Positions 58,982 to 64,000 of a stretch of DNA of 64,000 bases are shown one piece after another. The translations under genes and the position numbers were made by a program. Location: the NCBI RefSeq assembly GCF_027887165.1, contig NC_077235.1, positions 16,763,383-16,827,382 on the forward strand. Reading direction: 5' to 3'. How positions within the stretch are numbered: position 1 is the stretch's first letter; every line of letters begins with the position of its first letter. Below the pieces are notes generated by a model. That model was not told the origin of the DNA and did not search any database. It saw only the letters and a program-made list of their open reading frames with translations. The DNA comes from Monodelphis domestica. Taxonomy: Eukaryota; Chordata; Mammalia; Didelphimorphia; Didelphidae.

Positions 58982-59605
58982 TATCAAAATAGAATCTGGA
59001 AACCACACATTTGTGGCCTAGTGGGATCTGGTGAAGTCCAGATTTTCGGAGGAGCTTGTATGTTGGAGACCCCAAAGATTGTACTTGTTCCCTGTTCCCA
59101 TGGGAATCCATCCTGAAGGGAATCCCAGGTGTGTAGTTTCAGACTGAGTGGGGGACCCTCAGGTGAATGACAATCCTAGTTAGGTAGTCTTCCCTATTGT
59201 ATGAAGAGACCCTTTCCCAAGAAGATCCACACCTGGCAGGGACCATTCTTCAGTATCCACTGTAAGTAGCCCCCTCTCTTAGACCCTAGCCTTTGGCTAG
59301 GATTCCTTTCCTAAGCTTGATTGTATACTGTCAGTGATGTCCTTTGTAGATACAGTAATGACAATCATCTTTCCCAGCTCCTGGATTTTCTCCATGTGGT
59401 TCCCCCAATTTTTTTTTACTTGGAGTTATCACCTAACCTGGTGGCTCTCCCAGGGATAATATCCACAGAGTGAAGGGTTTATGCCCTGGAAAAGTTGTGG
59501 CGCCAGACTCTGAGTAAAGAATATATTATGGGATTTATCCCTATCCTGATTCAAGACTTGGTTTTTCGGAATATTTGAGAGTTTGGCATTATTTCCATGT
59601 TAACA
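58982..59605 (+). mobile_element. solo LTR at the ERV site, copy 4
   Basis: About 624 bp. It occupies the place where copies 1-3 hold a provirus: module C lies on one side and the spacer on the other. Flanks are ggtg and ggtt, consistent with the 4-bp duplication seen in copy 3. It is the usual product of LTR-LTR recombination. Fossil. Confidence 0.78.
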
Positions 59606-59947
59606 GGTTCAAGGATGTTACTTTTGGGAGAACAATTATAGAGAAATTCACAGTTTGAAAGATTCCAGCACTAGGAAGAGGATTCTCCATTTTACCTAGC
59701 ACATTTGCAAAATTAAATGTCCAAGACCGATACAGTGAATGGAACGTTGCAACTTGCATTCCTGCTATTGGGTTTAGACGAACATCAGTACTGGGACCCC
59801 TTTTTGTCATTTGAGTAAGCAGTACCTCTGCCAATCCCGAACAACTAATAGGTGGCTCTGCCTGGTGTTTCAAATATGAATCTACCAAATAATGTGGTCA
59901 CTGTTATGCCATGCATCAATGAGAATGTGCCTCGTCTTTAAAATAGA
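59606..59947. repeat. array module C, copy 4 (inverted)
   Basis: Reverse complement of 9653-9980 and 19663-20005. The frame of about 90 codons seen in copies 1 and 2 is also open here on the minus strand (59589-59888). Confidence 0.45.
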
Positions 59948-60338
59948 GGCTAGACAGATTGGCTAACATTACAGCAAGGGAAAGTAATGAATGCTGGAGG
60001 AGATGTGGCAATGAAAAACCATTATCCACATCCAGAGGAAACACTGTGGGAGTAAAAACATGGAAGAAAAACAACTCTTGAATACATGGATTGAAGGGAT
60101 ATGCTTGGGGATGTAGACTCTAAATGAACTTCCTAGTGTAAACAACAACATGGAAATGAGTTCTGATCAAGGGCACAAGTAATACCCAAAGAAATTGCGC
60201 TTTGGCTGCAGGAAGGGTGGGGGCAGGGTTGGGAGGGAAATAATGTGATTATTGTAACCAAGGAATTATGTTCTAAATTAACTAAATAAAGTAATTCAAA
60301 TAGGAAAAAATAAAATAAAATATCTGGAAGATGAAAAA
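59948..60338 (+). mobile_element. L1 3' fragment, copy 4 (internally deleted)
   Basis: Counterpart of 8807-9652 in inverted orientation. An internal deletion near 60012 joins the ORF2 end (gctggaggagatgtggcaa) to the 3' UTR (attatccacatccagaggaa). It ends in aactaaataaag and an A-rich tail. Confidence 0.82.
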
Positions 60339-61173
60339 AAAAGACTTGGTTTTGGTCTGCAGCTGTTTCAAAATTTTGCGTTTCTTCCTTGGCCTCAGGT
60401 GTCAGTTTTCTCCCTGAGGAGTCTACATCATTTTCTTTGAATGGCACCCAGGATGATTGTTCTGGGGTTCAGAGATGCACTCCTGGAGATGGGAGGGATA
60501 CCATTGTCAAGAATGCAAGACTCTGAAACTTGGCTTCAAAAGAAAAAGAGACATTTTATTGATTTGGAAAGTCATGTTGAATGTGGTCAGGAGGCAGCCG
60601 AGGTGGAAGAGCATGGGTGCAAAAGCTGCTCCTTGGGAGGACAGCCAGACATCATGCCTCCATGCTGCGGTTTAGCTATCTTTTGACAGCAGTGAGGACA
60701 GGACCCAGAAACAAGGGGGTTGGGCAGGAGGTTTGTCCCAGGCCATGGGGCTGGTTCTTGGCATCTGCAGCATTAAGGAAGGGGTGTTTCTCTTTGGCAT
60801 CTCATTAAAAGGGGAAAGAAGAGTGAGTAGAACCAGTGAAAGGTGGGGACTGCAGCTGAGGAACAGCTCAACTCTCCACAGTTTGTGCAGTATCCTCACT
60901 AGAGTGCATGGGATCTCAATGGTGGCTAACATTCTGTGTCCTTTTGCCTCACTTTGTTTCATAGCCTGCCCGAGGAAATGCCATTCTTGTTTAGTAAATG
61001 CTCCTTGTTGGGAAACGTCAGGACAACAGGTTAAGATCCCTATAAAGTAAGGCGCAGAGCTTAGCCTCTGAGATCTTGATTCCTTGCTTTCCTATGCAAG
61101 ACTTCCATCACCTCATGCAAGAGTCTGATCAGAAGGGTTTGGACGCATCATGCAGTCTGCCACAGCCACTCAC
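60339..61173. repeat. array module B, copy 4 (inverted)
   Basis: Reverse complement of 17959-18815. It keeps the segment missing from copy 1. No gene is recognised. Confidence 0.5.
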
Positions 61174-61315
61174 CTCACTGGCCAAAGTGGAGGTCTGCCA
61201 CTCCCCATCCAATCTTGAACCAAATACATCTTCTGAGCCATCTGAACCCAACTGGGGCACCATCACATGCTTTGCTTGTCTGCAACCACTTATCCTGATT
61301 TTCTAGAGTGGACAC
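61174..61315 (-). other. exon-like module, copy 4 (142 nt, inverted)
   Basis: Inverted counterpart of 7206-7347. Read on the minus strand it is preceded by ...ctacttctcag and followed by gtgagtgg, so both splice-like edges persist. It is the most diverged copy, mainly in the first half. The same final TGA lies four bases before the donor-like site. Confidence 0.45.
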
Positions 61316-61639
61316 CTGAGAAGTAGAATGGGAAAGATCGAGTGACTTATAAATTAGATAGAGGGATAGACCAATGGACAGAGGGATTGGCAGACACTGG
61401 AGATCGATTGATAAACAGATACATACATAGATAGGTACACACATACATACCTATGTAGAGATAGATATCCAGAGAGGACTGATGGGCAGACAGATAGACA
61501 GACTGACAGATACACAGACAGGAAGGTAGTAAGACAGAATAACAAATAAACGAAGCTCTCTGTCTGTCAATCCTCCTGTCTGTCTATCAAGTTGTCCGTC
61601 TCTCAGTCTACATGGATATAGAGATAGAGATAGTATGGG
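61316..61639. repeat. purine tract (inverted polypyrimidine) and GACA/TCTG segment
   Basis: Inverted counterpart of 6881-7205. Read on the minus strand it is the pyrimidine tract that ends in CAG at the exon-like module. Confidence 0.75.
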
Positions 61640-61955
61640 TTTTCTACTGTTGTGGCCTGAGGAACTGCATCCCCCAGTGTGCTCCTGAGGTCCCTCCCAC
61701 TTATGTCCTGGACAAGATTGGTCTTGAAATGGTCCAATCCTAGGCTGTGTGAGGGATGATGCTCCCTACTTCCATGTGTGTGATTGGTCTTGAAATGTAC
61801 CATTTCTGGGCTAAGGAGGGGCCATGGGCCTTGTTCCTCCCCCAACACAGGATTGGTCGAATTCGGGATCAATCCCATGCAGCATTCAAAGGGGTGGGAC
61901 TCCTGGGGCACAATGGGGGTTGTAGTTCCCCAGGCTGTCACACCACTTGAATGCA
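61640..61955 (-). promoter_or_regulatory. SBS/NF-Y palindromic unit U13 (inverted)
   Basis: Contains attggtcttg near 61718, attggtcttgaa near 61783, attggtcgaattc near 61852 and accaat-like positions between. The SBS-like motif on the minus strand (gcacaatgggggttgtagtt in plus sense) is near 61907-61926. It lies about 325 bases upstream of exon-like module copy 4 in minus-strand sense. Confidence 0.7.
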
Positions 61956-62104
61956 CACAAAAGAGAGACAGACAGACTGATAGATGTACCACCAGCAAGC
62001 AGATAGACAGGATAACAGATGAACTAATCTGTCTTTCAGTCGTTCTGTCTGTCCAGTTGTCCTTCTCTCCTTCTACATAGATACATAGATAGAGATCCTT
62101 TGGG
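61956..62104. repeat. inter-unit linker (inverted)
   Basis: GACA then TCTG linker between U13 and U14, the inverted counterpart of 2259-2408. Confidence 0.7.
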
Positions 62105-62415
62105 TTTTCAAGTGTTGTGGCCTGGGGGACTACAACCCCCAGAGTGATCCAAGGGTCCCTCCCACTTTTTTCCGGGTAGGGATTGGTCTTGAATTGGACC
62201 GATTCTTTTCTTGGCGAGGGAAGATGCCCATTATTTCCTTTCATGGGATTGGTATTGAAATGGACCAATCCCATGCTAAGGAGGGACTATGGCCATTATC
62301 TCTCCCCCAACATATGATTGGTCAAATTCAAGACCAATCCCAATCCAGGACTCAAAGGGGAGGGACTCCTGGGGCACAATGGGCGTTGTAGTTCCCCAGG
62401 ATGTCACAACATTTT
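62105..62415 (-). promoter_or_regulatory. SBS/NF-Y palindromic unit U14 (inverted)
   Basis: Both SBS-like arms are good: plus-sense actacaacccccagagtgat near 62129, and inverted gcacaatgggcgttgtagtt near 62373-62392. CCAAT boxes lie near 62181, 62249, 62263, 62318 and 62333. The right motif is 466 bp from that of U13. Confidence 0.75.
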
Positions 62416-62506
62416 AAAGCACAGAAACCACATACACACAGATTGATCCATGCACAAACAGGCAGGCAGAGAGATATATAGATTACACCGACAAGAACAC
62501 AAAGAT

Positions 62507-62574
<68 letters not shown>

Positions 62575-63489
62575 TTGTACACCCAATGAGACAGACTTGT
62601 AGATACACAGAAAGGAAGGCAGACAAAAAGAATGACAGAGAAATTAATCTGTCTGTCTGTCTGTCGCTCTGTCCTGTCTTTATGTCCATCAGTCTGTCTC
62701 TGTCTGGAAGTCTGGTTCTCTTTCTTTGTCTTCATATCAACTTAGTGATCTTTCTGTCTATCTCTCTCTCTTTGAATCTCTCTACCCAAGTCTGTCTCTC
62801 TAGATATTTGTCTCTTTCTGTCTATGTATCGATCGCTTGACTTTCTCTGTCTCTCTATCTGTCATTCTCGTTCTATTAATCTATCGATAGCTCAGTCTAC
62901 CTTTCTGTCCATCCTTCATTATATCTAACTGTGTCTCTATATATCTGTCTGTATCTGTCTGTCTGTATGTCTATCTATGTATCTGTCTATCTATCTAATT
63001 TTATCTGTGTGTCTCTCTATGAGTTTGCCTGTATATGTCTATCAGTCTATCAGTCTATCAACTTGTCCATTTATCAATCTGCATATTTGTTGCTTTTCCT
63101 CTCTCTGTCTGTCTCTCTGTTTCTCTCTCTTTCTCTCTCTCTCTCTCTCTATTCCTCTCTCACAAATAGCTATCTATTTCTGTAGAGAAAAAACTGACAC
63201 ACAGACAAATAGATGCACAGAAAGAGAAGAACTAAGAGAAGCAAATAGATACATACATACATAGTAACATACATAGAGATAACCAGAAGGGACTGGTTGG
63301 CAGACAGATGGATAGATACACATATAGACAGGCAGATAGATACATAGACATCACAAGGAGATACACAGAAAATATAGATATATTGATAGACAGCACACAG
63401 ATAGACAGATATAAAAAGAGAAAGAGAGAGAGAGAGTCTGAGCAAGGAGCAGACATGGACGGAAGGACAATCACAAAGAAAGAATTACA

Positions 63490-63521
<32 letters not shown>

Positions 63522-63526
63522 TAGCA
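62416..63526. repeat. (GATA)n arm, TCTG arm, GACA arm (inverted block)
   Basis: Inverted counterpart of 15373-16732: a purine arm with (GATA)n at about 62504-62560, a pyrimidine arm about 62641-63170, a switch near 63185, and a purine arm to the LTR. Confidence 0.87.
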
Positions 63527-64000
63527 TGTCAACATGGAATCTATAAACCCCAAACTTGTAGCATAGTATGATCAGATGTACCCCAAGGTTAGGACTAGCT
63601 TCTAAATTGAAGACTCAAAGTTTGTACTTGTTCCCTGTTTCTGTGAGAATCCACCCAGAAGGGAACCTCAGGGTAGCAGGTTCAGACTGAGTAATGGAGT
63701 CTCAAGTGAATGGTAATTCTACTTGGATGGGACTAAGCAGATGGTAAGGACCCCATTTATTTTAGGTAGTCTCCCCTGTGGGTCAGAGATGTTTCCCCAA
63801 GTAAATCCCCACCTGATCAGGGACCATCCTTTAGTCTCCACTGTCAGCAGCCCTTTCCCTTACACCCTCTCCTCAAGCTGTGATTCTTTTCCCAAGCTTC
63901 ATTGGATGCTGTCAGTAGAGTTTGAACACTCCCATTTTCTTTGTAGCTAGAGCAAAGTCAATCATCTTTCCCTGACCCTGGATTTCCCCCAAATGGTAGA
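63527..64000 (+). mobile_element. LTR (second subtype), cut by the window end
   Basis: Begins tgtcaacatggaatctataa and matches the reverse complement of 15372 down to about 14900. The rest lies beyond the window. Confidence 0.75.

Overview
The window looks like marsupial nuclear DNA. A SINE of the marsupial tRNA-headed type sits at 716-910, and several L1 copies share the L1 3' end typical of marsupials. GATA/GACA microsatellites are abundant and no stretch looks bacterial or organellar. I find no intact host protein-coding gene, tRNA or rRNA. Long open frames at the two ends are read out of TCTG/TCTA/CT or GACA/GATA/GA simple repeats and are not genes. The species cannot be fixed from the sequence alone.

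Layout. About 1-39290 is a higher-order repeat array in direct orientation. About 39291-55489 is a mostly single-copy spacer. About 55490-64000 holds the same array modules in the opposite orientation. The window is therefore a large imperfect inverted repeat with a spacer of about 16 kb. The array monomer is about 8 kb once later insertions are discounted. In order it holds: palindromic promoter-like units; a pyrimidine tract ending in CAG; a 142-nt exon-like module ending at GAG|GTGAGT; an unassigned module B; an L1 3' fragment; a module C; an endogenous retrovirus fossil; a spacer of about 390 bp; and purine (GACA/GATA) and pyrimidine (TCTG/TCTA) arms carrying pieces of the same LTR. Exon-like modules mark four copies, at 7206, 17818, 33271 and (inverted) 61174-61315.

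The most striking element is the promoter-like unit. Each unit has a ZNF143/THAP11 (SBS/Staf-like) motif of the ACTACAACTCCCAG type at one end and the reverse complement of that motif at the other. Closely paired CCAAT boxes (ATTGGTCCAAT and ACCAAT, NF-Y type) lie between. The unit as a whole is an imperfect palindrome. Units recur at about 464 bp within pairs or triplets (1974, 2437, 2904; 4024, 4488; inverted 61921, 62387), and a unit lies a few hundred bases upstream of the exon-like module in all four copies. I infer that each monomer may carry a bidirectional promoter feeding a spliced non-coding transcript. This is a hypothesis from sequence only.

Transposable elements give a relative history. 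A class I-like ERV (LTR about 633 bp, 4-bp target duplication, tRNA-Arg-like primer site) entered the ancestral monomer before it multiplied. It remains as an internally deleted provirus in copies 1-3 and as a solo LTR in copy 4. After amplification, copy 1 received a solo LTR (8157-8801). Copy 2 received a near full-length L1 (22296-29685), which was then hit by another solo LTR (28792-29476). The central spacer holds a clean 5'-truncated L1 with a 12-bp target duplication (40129-41631), a twin-primed 5'-inverted L1 (51366-54397), an RTE-like insertion in a GATA tract, a further solo LTR (48294-48907) and old MIR/L2 relics.
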